Origin: an uncultured Gemmatimonadales bacterium
GTDB taxonomy: Bacteria; Gemmatimonadota; Gemmatimonadetes; JACCXV01; JAHWKZ01
DNA length: 14,236 nucleotides
Direction: 5' to 3'
Assembly (NCBI GenBank): GCA_947259315.1
Contig: CAMYLR010000024.1
Span: 1 to 14,236, forward strand
Shown: positions 14,023-14,236 of the stretch, piece by piece
How the letters are laid out: the number at the start of each line of letters is the position of its first letter
Position numbering within the stretch: the stretch's first letter is position 1
Made by a program: the position numbers and the translations under genes
Notes under the pieces: model-generated
Seen by the model: the letters and a program-made list of their open reading frames with translations, nothing else
Database searches by the model: none
What the model was told of the DNA's origin: nothing

Positions 14023-14236
14023 ATGCTGTTATACCTCGTCGTCGGCCTAATCATGTTCTCCGTCATCGCGCTGGTGTGGGGCTTGGCTTCAATGGCCCCA
14101 GCACGGTCACGCTCGATTTCGCGACGTCTGAGCGAGCTGCAAGCCGGAGGCGGTGATCAGTTCGCGATTCAACACGCCATACAGCGTCGTCGCCGCCAAG
14201 AAAAGCGGGAGAAGATGCAGGGCATCCTCGAATCGT
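14023..14236 (+). CDS. tadC: TadC inner-membrane platform protein, N-terminal part only
   Basis: 71 codons are visible before the right edge. The protein begins MLLYLVVGLIMFSVIALVWGLA, a single membrane helix, followed by a basic cytoplasmic stretch (ARSRSISRRLSEL, QRRRRQEKREKM). This matches the N-terminus of TadC; the F-domain would lie outside the window. It starts 10 bases after the tadB stop, with AGAG (14017-14020) as a weak Shine-Dalgarno. The call rests on position right after tadB and the N-terminal layout. Confidence 0.8.
   Translation, partial: MLLYLVVGLIMFSVIALVWGLASMAPARSRSISRRLSELQAGGGDQFAIQHAIQRRRRQEKREKMQGILES

Noticed and set aside
13140-14066. Minus-strand frame of 308 codons opposite tadB
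   Set aside because: It is rich in His, Asp, Arg and Gln without motifs, and is explained by codon bias of tadB on the other strand.

Overview
The window is GC-rich, densely coding bacterial DNA. Most of it (about 5.1-14.2 kb) is a complete-looking, single-strand Flp/Tad (tight adherence) type IVc pilus locus. The gene content and order (two flp pilins, tadV, tadE, cpaB/rcpC, cpaC/rcpA, a tadG-like gene, tadZ/cpaE, tadA/cpaF, tadB, tadC), the high GC and the exported proteins beside it suggest a free-living Gram-negative (diderm) bacterium, because a secretin and a TolC-like protein need an outer membrane. Phylum cannot be fixed from sequence alone; a Gemmatimonadota-, Acidobacteriota- or Myxococcota-like organism would fit.

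Left part, minus strand (1-2888). A lipoprotein gene overlaps a secreted HEXXH metallopeptidase gene by ATGA. Below them lies an odd reading frame that runs off the left edge. Its first ~155 codons read as the N-terminus of a TolC-type outer-membrane efflux protein, and the rest reads in frame as the middle of topoisomerase IV subunit A (ParC) without the catalytic tyrosine region. The switch falls in a short peptide that could fit either family, so this is either a natural fusion/pseudogene or an assembly join.

Middle (2889-5207). A divergent exported TPR protein starts only 27 bp from the lipoprotein gene. It is followed by a NtrC-like regulator with an intact P-loop and Fis-type helix-turn-helix, but without the GAFTGA loop, the Walker B acidic pair or a recognisable arginine-finger segment. 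A terminator follows, and then a 298-bp non-coding region with a perfect 18-bp palindrome, clustered TTCCAC half-sites and a near-consensus sigma-54 (-24/-12) promoter directly ahead of the first pilin gene. A second, weaker -24/-12 match lies just ahead of the regulator gene itself.

Right part (5208-14236). The two small Flp pilins are separated and followed by hairpins that could set pilin mRNA abundance above that of the machinery genes. TadV would cleave the pilins and the TadE pseudopilin. CpaC forms the outer-membrane secretin, CpaB is its periplasmic partner, TadZ positions the complex, TadA powers it, and TadB and TadC (the latter cut by the right edge) form the inner-membrane platform. 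Most junctions overlap or are a few bases apart, consistent with one operon. No tRNA, rRNA, IS element or CRISPR array was seen.
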